Origin: Labilibaculum sp032125735
GTDB lineage: Bacteria > Bacteroidota > Bacteroidia > Bacteroidales > Marinifilaceae
Assembly (NCBI GenBank): GCA_032125735.1
Contig: JAQBBZ010000227.1
Span: 1-11,850 of the forward strand
Reading direction: 5' to 3'
DNA: 11,850 nucleotides
Shown: positions 1 to 6,894 of the stretch, in pieces
Position numbering within the stretch: the stretch's first letter is position 1
Layout: the number at the start of each line of letters is the position of its first letter
Program-made: the position numbers and the translations under genes
The notes under the pieces: model-generated
The model's database searches: none
What the model saw: the letters and a program-made list of their open reading frames with translations, nothing else
Told to the model about the DNA's origin: nothing

Positions 1-86
1 CTGATAAAGAAATTGAGGCAATCACAATTCTTGATCCTAATGAGTTCTGGAAAGCATCAAAATATTTAGTTGTTGCAGTGAAATAA
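1..86 (+). CDS. C-terminal end of an unidentified protein (partial)
   Basis: An open frame enters from the left edge (first whole codon at base 3) and ends at TAA 84-86, followed at once by a second TAA. The 27 visible residues end in the hydrophobic stretch KYLVVAVK. I do not recognise the family from so short a tail. The frame is accepted as a real gene end because a good rho-independent terminator follows 24 bases after the stop. The start and function lie outside the window. Confidence 0.6.
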   Translation, partial: DKEIEAITILDPNEFWKASKYLVVAVK

Positions 87-110
87 TAAAAACGAAAGAG
101 CTTGGTTTTT

Positions 111-137
111 AGCATCCCATTTTGGGGTGCTTTTTTT
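111..137 (+). terminator. Rho-independent terminator of the leftmost gene
   Basis: A 9-bp stem (AGCATCCCA 111-119 with TGGGGTGCT 123-131, one G-U pair) with a three-T loop is followed by an unbroken T run through 137. It sits just after the stop codon at 84-86. The minus-strand side has no T tract, so it works for plus-strand transcripts only. Confidence 0.8.
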
Positions 138-194
138 ATGTGGAAAAGCCATCCATAACGAATGGCCTTTGTTTTTATGTAGTTTAAAAAGTGT

Positions 195-555
195 TTATTT
201 GCAAAATACCTTACTGTCATATACTCTGGATACAATCAATAATACGATCGCAATAACGGCCATTCCAAATTCTCCATCCTTGGCTGCCATATGGGCTCCA
301 AAAGCCAACGAAAAATCAAAGAAAAATCCGGCGTAAGCCCACTCTTTTAAAGTTTAGATTTATTAGACCATATAGCCAGAAGGCCTAACAATTTGGCAAC
401 GGCTAATGGGTAAACGATGAATGTTGAAATCCTAAAAAGCTAAATGTCCCACTTACCATTTCGTATTTCATAAAATACATACTTGCCGACATTAGCATAA
501 GTCCAGATAGTAAGCCTGTTGCAATTCAATAAATTATTTTATTTTTCTTTTCCAT
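195..555 (-). pseudogene. DoxX-like family membrane protein, decayed
   Basis: Read on the minus strand from ATG 555-553, the region encodes a DoxX-like (DoxX_2 type) small integral membrane protein once three lesions are repaired. They are an in-frame TGA at 528-526 where the family usually has Trp (IIYWIATG), a missing C near 424-426 (a CCA codon reduced by one base), and a missing A near 352-355. The repaired frame gives about 120 residues ending at TAA 197-195. It contains stretches such as LLSGLMLMSASMYF, YPLAVAKLLGLLAIW, LKEWAYAGFFFDFSLAFGAH and FGMAVIAIVLLIVSRVYD, the order and spacing of four helices expected of the family. Working relatives are inner-membrane proteins of poorly defined role. 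Family assignment is from remembered sequence features. Three independent lesions make a single sequencing error unlikely. Confidence 0.85.
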
Positions 556-845
556 TTGTAGTCTTTTTTGTTCTGTAGTTTCTCTATTAATACGAACTAA
601 TTGAAAAGTTAGTTCATTAATTTTGAAGATTGTCATGTATTATTGGTGATCTGACGATATGTAATCTAGCCGACAATATTTTGTTTGTTCCGACTATTTA
701 TTAGCCGATAAGAAGCTAATAATCTCAGTGTTGAGTTTCTTAATCAGCTATTTTTTTGTAACTTATAAGCAATCCTCTTGCCCCTATAAAGTGTAGCCTT
801 ACACTGTGTTGTTGAGTTGTGTTGAAACGAAATAATAAGATTGAT
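556..845. other. AT-rich intergenic region between the DoxX-like pseudogene and citrate synthase
   Basis: No coding region is supported here. Besides the dyad at 586-621 it holds: an inverted repeat ATTAGC/GCTAAT (700-705 and 715-720); a weak hairpin with CTCA/TGAG at its tip (724-735) running into seven Ts (751-757), which could be a leftover plus-strand terminator; and a 6-bp dyad AGTGTA-GCCT-TACACT (790-805) about 40 bases before the citrate synthase ATG. I found no clean TAnnTTTG box for citrate synthase; TATTTTTTTG at 749-758 is two bases too long. Confidence 0.5.
586..621. promoter_or_regulatory. Dyad, candidate operator of the DoxX-like pseudogene
   Basis: Perfect 7-bp arms GAACTAA (594-600) and TTAGTTC (609-615) are separated by 8 bases and flanked symmetrically by ATTAAT at 586-591 and 616-621. 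The site is 31-66 bases upstream of the pseudogene ATG, where a repressor or activator would bind. On the minus strand the spacer region reads TAACTTTT, one mismatch from a TAnnTTTG -7 box. The two-fold symmetry suits a dimeric HTH regulator (HxlR or MarR class would be typical), but no regulator gene is visible, so the partner is inference. Confidence 0.45.
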
Positions 846-2135
846 ATGAAAAATCTAAAGGAAGGGATTCAAGATCACATACTCGAATTGCAATTAGAAA
901 TTGATGAAATTTTTGCCAGAGGCCGTAGTACTGTGGTTTCTGAAGTTACCATTGGGCAAATATATGGCGGAATGCGTGGATTGGTTGCATTGGCCTGCAA
1001 CACTTCCTATGTTGATCCTTATTCTGGACTTTATATTGGAAAGTACACCACAAATGAGTTTTCGAATAAATTGCCTGAGGAGATATTTTTTCTTTTAAGT
1101 ACAGGGAAATTTCCGGATAAGGAATCGCTTGCCGATTTTCAGAAGGATTTGAATAAACGTGCGGTTATACCACAATACACATGGAATGCATTGCGCAATC
1201 TGCCTAAAGATACTCATCCAATGACCATGTTGAGCCTTGGTATTTTATCAATGGAAAACGAGTCTGTATTCAAAAAGGAATATCAAAAAGGCTTACAAAA
1301 AGCAGATTATTGGAAATATACCCTGGAGGATGCGTTGAATATACTCGCTAAGTTGCCTGGACTGGCTGCAGGTATTTATCGAATTCGCTTTGGCGATGGG
1401 AATTTAATTCCTCATGATTCAAATTTGGATTGGTCGGGTAATTTGGCACACATGCTTGGGATTAATGATGCTGATAAGGGCTTTGCAGACTTAATGCGCT
1501 TGTATTTGGTTTTGCATTGCGATCACGAAGGAGGAAATGTAAGTGCTTTTACATCAAGAGTGGTAAATTCTGCTCTTTCGGATCTGTATTATGCAGTTTC
1601 TGCCGGACTTAACGGCTTGGCGGGTCCTTTACATGGCTTGGCAAATCAGGAATGTTTGCGATTTATTCTGAAAATTCATGAACAATTAGGAGCTGATCCG
1701 GATGAGGAAAAGTTGCGAGTATATATTTTAGATGTTCTTAATTCAGGTAAAGTGATTCCTGGCTACGGACATGCTGTATTGCGTGTTACTGACCCTCGAT
1801 TTACAGCTTTTATGAATTTTGGTGAGATCAATTGTGCAAATAATCATTGTTTTAAAATTGCAAAGAAACTCTTCTCGGTTGTTCCGGATATTTTAATGCA
1901 TTATAAGGAAGGTAAAGTTGCTAATCCATGGCCAAATGTAGATGCGATGTCGGGTTCACTTCTGCATCATTACGGACTGAATGAATTCGATTTTTATACC
2001 GTATTATTCGGAGTGTCAAGAGTAATGGGTTTCTGTGCTCAGAATATTCTTGCGTTGGGATTAGGCCAGCCAATTATCAGACCTAAAAGTGTTACTAACA
2101 GATGGGTGCTTGAAAAGCTTATCGGGCCAAGCTAA
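846..2135 (+). CDS. Citrate synthase, eukaryotic (mitochondrial-like) type
   Basis: Condenses acetyl-CoA with oxaloacetate to form citrate, the entry step of the TCA cycle, in the cytoplasm. From ATG 846 the protein has 429 residues, close to the mature mitochondrial enzyme. The catalytic triad is visible as His263 (GPLHGLANQE), His309 (PGYGHAVLR) and Asp366 (NPWPNVDAMSG). The 46-residue spacing between the histidines equals that of the mitochondrial enzyme. Other matching blocks are VTIGQIYGGMRG near the N-terminus, DSNLDWSGN, DHEGGNVSAFTS and YTVLFGVSRVMG. The eukaryotic-type assignment rests on remembered similarity to animal citrate synthase rather than E. coli GltA. An in-frame GTG at 819 would add nine residues; ATG is preferred because MKNLKEGIQ aligns with the start of the mature mitochondrial protein, and neither start has a Shine-Dalgarno sequence. 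It appears monocistronic: the next gene has its own promoter. Confidence 0.93.
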   Translation: MKNLKEGIQDHILELQLEIDEIFARGRSTVVSEVTIGQIYGGMRGLVALACNTSYVDPYSGLYIGKYTTNEFSNKLPEEIFFLLSTGKFPDKESLADFQKDLNKRAVIPQYTWNALRNLPKDTHPMTMLSLGILSMENESVFKKEYQKGLQKADYWKYTLEDALNILAKLPGLAAGIYRIRFGDGNLIPHDSNLDWSGNLAHMLGINDADKGFADLMRLYLVLHCDHEGGNVSAFTSRVVNSALSDLYYAVSAGLNGLAGPLHGLANQECLRFILKIHEQLGADPDEEKLRVYILDVLNSGKVIPGYGHAVLRVTDPRFTAFMNFGEINCANNHCFKIAKKLFSVVPDILMHYKEGKVANPWPNVDAMSGSLLHHYGLNEFDFYTVLFGVSRVMGFCAQNILALGLGQPIIRPKSVTNRWVLEKLIGPS

Positions 2136-2240
2136 TAGAATTTTACTAATTCAGGATTTAATTCGGCGAGAAGTGCTTTGGAATAATTTGAATTAATTTA
2201 AATGGATGGGTTGACAATTTTCAGATTTCCTTAAAGTGAT

Positions 2241-2248
2241 TATCTTTG
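2241..2248 (+). promoter_or_regulatory. Bacteroidota -7 promoter box of the ABC-F gene
   Basis: TATCTTTG is an exact match to the Bacteroidota -7 consensus TAnnTTTG, 21 bases before the ABC-F ATG at 2270. A TTGACA at 2211-2216 lies upstream, but its 27-base gap is longer than the roughly 20 expected for a -33 TTG, so the -33 element is uncertain. A transcript from here would have a very short leader. Confidence 0.6.
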
Positions 2249-2269
2249 CGGCTCACTTAAATAGATGAG

Positions 2270-3907
2270 ATGATTAGTGCAGATGCTTTAGCGGTTGAAT
2301 TTGGAGGAACCACATTGTTTAAAGATATTTCCTTTGTGATTAATGAAAAGGATAGAATTGCTTTGATGGGGAAAAATGGAGCTGGAAAATCGACTCTTTT
2401 AAAAATTGTTGCAGGAGCCGAAAGTCCTTCTCGTGGAAGGGTTTCTAGTCCTAAGGATAAGGTGATTGCCTATTTGCCACAGCATTTAAATACTGATAAT
2501 ACCCGTACGGTATTTGACGAAACAGCCCAGGCTTTTGCTTCCATTTTTGAAATGGAGAAGCAGATTGAGCTAATGAATGTGGAATTAGGGACACGAACAG
2601 ATTTTGAATCGGAGAGTTATTACAAGTTGATTGAGGACGTTTCTGCTTTAAGTGAAAAATATTATTCTATCGAAGAAATAAATTACGATTCGGAGGTTGA
2701 GAAAACACTATTTGGGTTGGGTTTTGTGAGAGAAGATTTTACAAGACCAACAAGCGAATTTAGTGGTGGGTGGAGAATGAGAATCGAATTGGCGAAGATT
2801 CTTTTGCAAAAACCAGATTTGATCCTTTTAGATGAGCCGACTAATCATTTGGATATTGAATCGATACAATGGTTAGAGGATTTTTTGATTAATTCAGGAA
2901 AAGCTGTTGTTATCATTTCTCACGACAGGGCTTTTGTTGATAAAATTACGACCCGAACCATTGAGATAACAATGGGTAGAATATACGATTACAAAGTAAA
3001 TTACTCTCAATATATAGAGCTTCGCAAAGAGCGAAGAGTTCATCAGCAAAAAGCATTTGATGAGCAGCAAAGAATGATTGCTGACAATCAGGTTTTTATC
3101 GACAGGTTTAAAGGTACTTATTCTAAAACATTGGCGGTTCAGTCGCGTGTTAAAATGCTCGAAAAACTGGATATTGTTGAGGTCGATGAGGAGGATAATT
3201 CAGCACTTCGTTTAAAATTCCCACCGTCGCCACGTTCAGGAAATTATCCTGTAATTGCGGAGGATGTAGAAAAGAAATATGGCGACCATGTTGTATTTTC
3301 TGGAGTTAATTTTACGATACAAAGAGGAGAGAAGCTGGCTTTTGTCGGTAAAAATGGAGAAGGAAAATCTACTTTGGTAAAAGCCATAATGCAGGAGATT
3401 GAGCATGCTGGTTCGTTAACGCTGGGGCATAACACAATGATTGGTTATTTTGCTCAGAATCAGGCTGCTTTGATGGATGAAAATCTTACCGTTTTTCAAA
3501 CTATTGATGATATTGCAAAGGGAGATGTTCGAACAAAAATTAAAGATATATTAGGTGCTTTCATGTTTGGCGGAGATAACTCAACAAAGAAGGTTAAAAT
3601 TCTTTCGGGTGGAGAAAAAACCCGATTGGCAATGATTAAATTGTTGTTGGAACCAGTGAATTTGTTGATTCTTGATGAGCCAACCAATCATTTGGATATG
3701 AAAACCAAAGATATTTTGAAAGCAGCATTAAAAGAATTTGATGGGACTATAATTCTGGTTTCTCACGATCGTGATTTTCTGGATGGTTTAGCCGAGAAAG
3801 TTTATGAATTTGGGAACAAGAAAGTAAAGGAACATTTAGGAGATATTTATTCTTTCTTGAGTAAGAAGAAAATGGAGAATTTAAACGAACTGGAGCGTAA
3901 AAATTAG
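2270..3907 (+). CDS. ABC-F family ATPase (twin ATP-binding cassettes, no membrane domain)
   Basis: A 545-residue cytoplasmic ATPase with two ABC cassettes and no membrane segments. Cassette 1 has Walker A GKNGAGKST (34-42), signature FSGGW (164-168) and Walker B/H-bridge LLDEPTNHLD with DEPTNHLD at 188-195. Cassette 2 has GKNGEGKST (360-368), LSGGEK (445-450) and DEPTNHLD (469-476). Glu189 and Glu470 are the expected catalytic glutamates. The linker between the cassettes (about 240-310) is charged and helical, as in the ABC_tran_Xtn region that reaches into the ribosome in this family. ABC-F proteins act on ribosomes, in translation rescue or antibiotic protection; the sequence does not tell me which, and the layout is closest to housekeeping YbiT/Uup-like members. 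The ATG lies in AAATAGATGAGATG without a Shine-Dalgarno sequence. It has its own -7 box and a strong terminator, so it is probably transcribed alone. Confidence 0.93.
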   Translation: MISADALAVEFGGTTLFKDISFVINEKDRIALMGKNGAGKSTLLKIVAGAESPSRGRVSSPKDKVIAYLPQHLNTDNTRTVFDETAQAFASIFEMEKQIELMNVELGTRTDFESESYYKLIEDVSALSEKYYSIEEINYDSEVEKTLFGLGFVREDFTRPTSEFSGGWRMRIELAKILLQKPDLILLDEPTNHLDIESIQWLEDFLINSGKAVVIISHDRAFVDKITTRTIEITMGRIYDYKVNYSQYIELRKERRVHQQKAFDEQQRMIADNQVFIDRFKGTYSKTLAVQSRVKMLEKLDIVEVDEEDNSALRLKFPPSPRSGNYPVIAEDVEKKYGDHVVFSGVNFTIQRGEKLAFVGKNGEGKSTLVKAIMQEIEHAGSLTLGHNTMIGYFAQNQAALMDENLTVFQTIDDIAKGDVRTKIKDILGAFMFGGDNSTKKVKILSGGEKTRLAMIKLLLEPVNLLILDEPTNHLDMKTKDILKAALKEFDGTIILVSHDRDFLDGLAEKVYEFGNKKVKEHLGDIYSFLSKKKMENLNELERKN

Positions 3908-3931
3908 ATGAATACAATACAATTATTTAGA

Positions 3932-3962
3932 AGAGACGCGATTTTATCGCGTCTCTTTTTTT
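3932..3962 (+). terminator. Strong rho-independent terminator after the ABC-F gene
   Basis: A perfect 11-bp stem AGAGACGCGAT/ATCGCGTCTCT (3932-3942 with 3946-3956), loop TTT, continues into a T run through 3962. It begins 25 bases past the ABC-F stop at 3907. The convergent peroxidase gene ends at 3991, and the same stem read on the minus strand is not followed by a T run, so any bidirectional activity would be weak. Confidence 0.92.
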
Positions 3963-3990
3963 ACCTATTCATTGGTTCTTAGAATCACTC

Positions 3991-4530
3991 TTATTTTTTC
4001 AACCAGAAAATCACTTTTTCACTATTCGGTTTCTCTTTTGAATAAAGAACATCAACCAGTTTCCCGTTTTCATCAATCAGGTATTTTTGGAAGTTCCATT
4101 TTACTTTCGAATCCATAACTCCATTTTTTGATTTTTGAGTCAACCAACTGTAAATAGGATCAATATCACTTCCTTTTACAGATATTTTTGACATCATGGG
4201 AAAACTAACGCCATAATTCTTCGTGCAAAATGCTTTTATTTCTTTATCAGTACCAGGTTCCTGCCAAAGGAAGTTGTTTGCCGGAAAGCCTACAATTACG
4301 AAATCTTTATCCTGATATTCCTTGTATAAAGCCTCTAGTAATTCGTATTGAGGAGTATATCCACATTTAGATGCCGTATTAACCACCATAATTTTTTTGC
4401 CCTTTAAATCAGCAAAATTAAATTCAGACCCATCAATAGACGTAACGGTAAATTGATGAATACTCTCTTGAGAATAGCCAAAAAGACTTGTTGCCATAAT
4501 CAAAACGGCTATTGTAAATATTCGTTTCAT
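3991..4530 (-). CDS. Exported glutathione peroxidase-like thiol peroxidase
   Basis: Thioredoxin-fold peroxidase of the glutathione peroxidase family, which reduces hydrogen peroxide or organic hydroperoxides; bacterial Cys forms usually take electrons from thioredoxin. From ATG 4530 it has 179 residues. It opens with a signal peptide (MKR, then IFTIAVLIMATSLFG, likely cut near Y19-S20), so it probably works in the periplasm. Peroxidatic Cys56 lies in NTASKCGYTPQY. The rest of the tetrad is Gln90 (LWQEPG), Trp145 and Asn146 (KVKWNFQKYL). Cys102 in FCTKNYGVSFP is at the resolving-cysteine position. The usual FPCNQF motif is FPANNF here (82-87), without its cysteine. An in-frame ATG at 4557 would add nine polar residues in front of the signal peptide; the shorter start is preferred because it puts the charged n-region at the N-terminus. 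A short ORF overlaps this ATG as ATGA. Confidence 0.9.
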   Translation of the reverse strand: MKRIFTIAVLIMATSLFGYSQESIHQFTVTSIDGSEFNFADLKGKKIMVVNTASKCGYTPQYELLEALYKEYQDKDFVIVGFPANNFLWQEPGTDKEIKAFCTKNYGVSFPMMSKISVKGSDIDPIYSWLTQKSKNGVMDSKVKWNFQKYLIDENGKLVDVLYSKEKPNSEKVIFWLKK

Positions 4531-4625
4531 ATGTTTATAATTTTTAGTTTTTGCCATATGGAACTTACCATGCTGGAATAATCATCCCCCTGTGTGTCAA
4601 AATCACTTTGGCATGGACGTTTCAT
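4527..4625 (-). CDS. Possible 32-residue leader ORF coupled to the peroxidase gene
   Basis: ATG 4625-4623 opens a 32-codon frame (MKRPCQSDFDTQGDD...) that ends in TGA 4529-4527, overlapping the peroxidase ATG 4530-4528 as ATGA, the classic translational-coupling overlap. The 14 bases around its start are identical to the 14 around the peroxidase start. It has no recognisable domain, and its composition does not prove coding. It could equally be a chance frame produced by the repeated start sequence. Confidence 0.25.
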   Translation of the reverse strand: MKRPCQSDFDTQGDDYSSMVSSIWQKLKIINI

Positions 4626-4793
4626 ATGTTTTTTGATTTAATTAAGCAGTAAACAAATTAGTTCCTTTTTTGTTCTGAAACAACATAAGAATCCTAATTC
4701 ATACCAATTTAATTTCAAAATTGACTTTTCTTAAATTACTTAATAATTAATTAAGATCCTTGTACACAGTTTTATGAAGACTCTCCCTGCTAG
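4531..4793. other. Upstream region of the peroxidase gene
   Basis: Apart from the possible leader ORF at 4527-4625, this AT-rich stretch holds the 14-base direct repeat CGTTTCATATGTTT at 4523-4536 and 4618-4631 (95 bases apart). At about 4757-4793 there is a degenerate sequence resembling a worn unit of the neighbouring tandem array. I found no exact TAnnTTTG box on the minus strand, so the peroxidase promoter is not located. Confidence 0.4.
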
Positions 4794-5158
4794 AGCTCCA
4801 AAATTTGAAAATGAGGCTCTTGCAACCTGCGATAGTGTGCAAAATCCAACAATAAGCTTCTCGCAACCTGTTATGGCTTTCAAAATGTGAAAACGGGCTT
4901 CTCGCAATCTGCGAGAGCTTCAAATTTTGAAAATGAGGCTCTCGCAACCTGCGATAGCGTGCAAAATCCAAAAATAAGCTTCTCGCAACCTGTTATGGCT
5001 TTCAAAATGTGAAAACGAGCTTCACGCAACCTGCGAGAGCTCTAAAATGTGAAAACAATGCTTTCCCCGATTGCGAGAGCAGGTGAAATGGTAAATTTGG
5101 GCTTTCCGCAACTTGTAAGGGCAATAAAATATGGTAACGAGGCTCTCGCAGACTGCAC
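4794..5158. repeat. Hierarchical tandem repeat: nine 40/41-bp units, with a duplicated 122-bp trimer
   Basis: Nine consecutive units run at 4794-4833, 4834-4874, 4875-4915, 4916-4955, 4956-4996, 4997-5037, 5038-5077, 5078-5118 and 5119 to about 5158. Each has an A-rich half (CAAAATNTGAAAA type) and a G/C half of the form CTCGCAACCTGCGAG, which folds into a small hairpin. Units 1-3 and 4-6 form a 122-bp block present twice with 8 differences (about 93% identity), while neighbouring units differ far more. Units 7-9 are progressively worn. The 122-bp period is not a multiple of 3, so the short minus-strand frames inside are not genes. It lies between the peroxidase upstream region and the terminator of the dipeptidase gene. 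Function unknown. Confidence 0.9.
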
Positions 5159-5200
5159 AATTATATTATAAACTTGGCCTTTGGTCTTATTTTGGGCTAC

Positions 5201-5229
5201 AAAAAAAGAGCAACCAATCAGTTGCTCTT
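5201..5229 (-). terminator. Rho-independent terminator of the C69 dipeptidase gene
   Basis: On the minus strand a 9-bp stem AAGAGCAAC/GTTGCTCTT (5229-5221 with 5214-5206) with a 6-base loop runs into seven Ts (5207-5201). It starts 24 bases past the stop of the dipeptidase gene at 5253 and closes the cvfB-dipeptidase transcript. Confidence 0.9.
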
Positions 5230-5252
5230 GTCTCATTTAATATTTTATAATT

Positions 5253-6839
5253 CTAGAATTTCTCGTCGTATTTGGTCCAAATTCCATCGCCAATTTCCCA
5301 GGCTTTTTCAACCACTTCGTTTCCTAGTTGAATGGTTCTGTTAGTCAGAAACCCGACTCTTTTTTTATTACTCAAACTCATGAATTGCTCATCAATCTTC
5401 GCTTGCTCTTCAAAATAGCTCTTTTGTAAAGGAATAAACACCTTGTCAATATCGTGGCGCATATCTCCCCATCGCTGAGCCGATAATGTACCCAATCTGT
5501 TGAAAGCCCACCATGCAGATGTACGGGTATACCCCAATATACGGGCTTTTACTTTATAGCTTTCAGCCAAATTAGTAGCCCCGGCATAAACAGGAATATA
5601 AATAGATGTTGCTACATTATCTTGTGCTACCCAGGCAATTCCGCCCACTTCATCAGGTAACCAGTCACGACACTGAATAATTGTTGCATACATGGTATAC
5701 CAGCGGGCAATTGTTCTTTCTCCTAACTCATCCCATCCACCATTAACGCCAAACAATTTATTCATATCGTAAGGCATAAAAGGATTTGCAAAAGGAGAGA
5801 TCACTTCATTCCCGTCTTTATCTGCCTGTTTGATATTCTTCACAAAGTTATAGGGTGTTCCTTCGTAGTAATCTTTAAAGATTTCCACCAATTTGTCCAT
5901 AGTTACCTTTTCATCCGGTTTTACCGAGAAGGGATAATCCTTATCGTTGGCATCCAAATGCAAAGAAGGTGCAGCCATGGAAAGTACCCGCCATTCTCTT
6001 CTTCTTGAGGCTAAAGACAAACGACTCTCTGGTGCATAAGCGTAATTCCAACGGAAAGTTTCGCCTTCTTTCCACCATCCATTTTCTTTGGCAACATCAT
6101 AAATATTAGCCGATGCCATAAAGTAATCTGGATCGTCTAAATTAATCTCTTTAATGGTACTGGCGTTTGCATTTACTGAGATGTGATCGTTTGGAACTCT
6201 TTGAGCAACCCAAACGGCTCCTGTTTTTCCTTTTCCCGGACCAACAACCTCAAAATGCCAAACTTCTTTCTTATCAGCAATAGTAAGACACTCGCCATAA
6301 TCGCGCCATCCGTATTTTTTTAGTAAATCATCGGCAAGAGTAATTGCTTCGCGGGCAGTAGAACATCTTTCCAGCATCAATTGCTGCAAACGCTGACAAT
6401 CGATTAAACATTCGGTCGAGAATAATTCTTCATGACCTCCAAAAGTAGATTCGCCAATGGCCAATTGCTTTTCATTAATACAAGGGTAGGCTGTATTTAA
6501 AAATTGATAGGTTTTTTCTGCCTGATCGATTTCTCCGATTTTTTTGTGCTGATAAGTTGGCATTGCCAAACTATCGTAGGCTGATCGTTCGAATAATTCA
6601 AATTTACTTCCTTTATCGTGTTTCTTTGCCGGAGAAATATCCATCCAGGCTCTTGTTCGGTGACTGTCATCGGTGTGTGATGTGATAACAGAACCATCAA
6701 CTGTGGCCATTTTACCTACTGTTATGGTTGTGCAACCTTCCGGAACACCGTTCTTCCAATCTGATTTGTCCTGAGCAATGGCGGAAAATGAAATTGACGC
6801 CATTAAAATGAACAAGCTCATTCTAATATGTTTATTCAT
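5253..6839 (-). CDS. Secreted C69 family dipeptidase (PepD-like Ntn hydrolase)
   Basis: A 528-residue peptidase of family C69, related to PepD of lactobacilli, which hydrolyses dipeptides using an N-terminal-nucleophile cysteine. Residues 1-22 form a signal peptide with a hydrophobic core (MSLFILMASISFSAIA) and a likely cut before Gln23, so it is periplasmic or surface-exposed. The nucleophile is expected to be Cys36 in PEGCTTITVGKMATVDGS, followed by SHTDDSH (54-60). The second family block is AYPCINEKQLAIGES (117-131). Cys36 is not immediately after the signal cleavage site, so a short propeptide (about 23-35) would have to be removed for an Ntn mechanism. Length is normal for exported Bacteroidota members. 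It lies 55 bases after the cvfB-like gene on the same strand, with no visible promoter between, so it is probably the second gene of that operon. The substrate is inferred from the family only. Confidence 0.9.
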   Translation of the reverse strand: MNKHIRMSLFILMASISFSAIAQDKSDWKNGVPEGCTTITVGKMATVDGSVITSHTDDSHRTRAWMDISPAKKHDKGSKFELFERSAYDSLAMPTYQHKKIGEIDQAEKTYQFLNTAYPCINEKQLAIGESTFGGHEELFSTECLIDCQRLQQLMLERCSTAREAITLADDLLKKYGWRDYGECLTIADKKEVWHFEVVGPGKGKTGAVWVAQRVPNDHISVNANASTIKEINLDDPDYFMASANIYDVAKENGWWKEGETFRWNYAYAPESRLSLASRRREWRVLSMAAPSLHLDANDKDYPFSVKPDEKVTMDKLVEIFKDYYEGTPYNFVKNIKQADKDGNEVISPFANPFMPYDMNKLFGVNGGWDELGERTIARWYTMYATIIQCRDWLPDEVGGIAWVAQDNVATSIYIPVYAGATNLAESYKVKARILGYTRTSAWWAFNRLGTLSAQRWGDMRHDIDKVFIPLQKSYFEEQAKIDEQFMSLSNKKRVGFLTNRTIQLGNEVVEKAWEIGDGIWTKYDEKF

Positions 6840-6894
6840 AAGGTAGTGTTGTATTATTTTGCAATTGTGTGTTGTTTGTGTTCCTTTTGTGTCT

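Noticed and set aside
127..336. 69-codon plus-strand frame
   Set aside because: It starts inside the terminator hairpin and runs antisense to the DoxX-like pseudogene, whose minus-strand reading makes clear protein sense.
819..845. GTG start for citrate synthase
   Set aside because: It adds nine residues without family support; ATG 846 fits the expected N-terminus. It remains possible because neither start has a Shine-Dalgarno sequence.
3244..3687. Minus-strand frames of 63 codons opposite the ABC-F gene
   Set aside because: They are antisense to well-supported cassette sequence with conserved Walker and signature motifs, and have no signals of their own.
4747..4971. 74-codon minus-strand frame inside the tandem array
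   Set aside because: It is a by-product of the repeat. Unit lengths of 40/41 bp and the 122-bp superperiod are not multiples of three, so the copies fall in different frames and no protein repeat is maintained.
4794..5158. CRISPR array
   Set aside because: The repetition covers the whole 40/41-bp unit with graded divergence and a 122-bp superperiod. There are no conserved repeats alternating with unique spacers and no cas genes.
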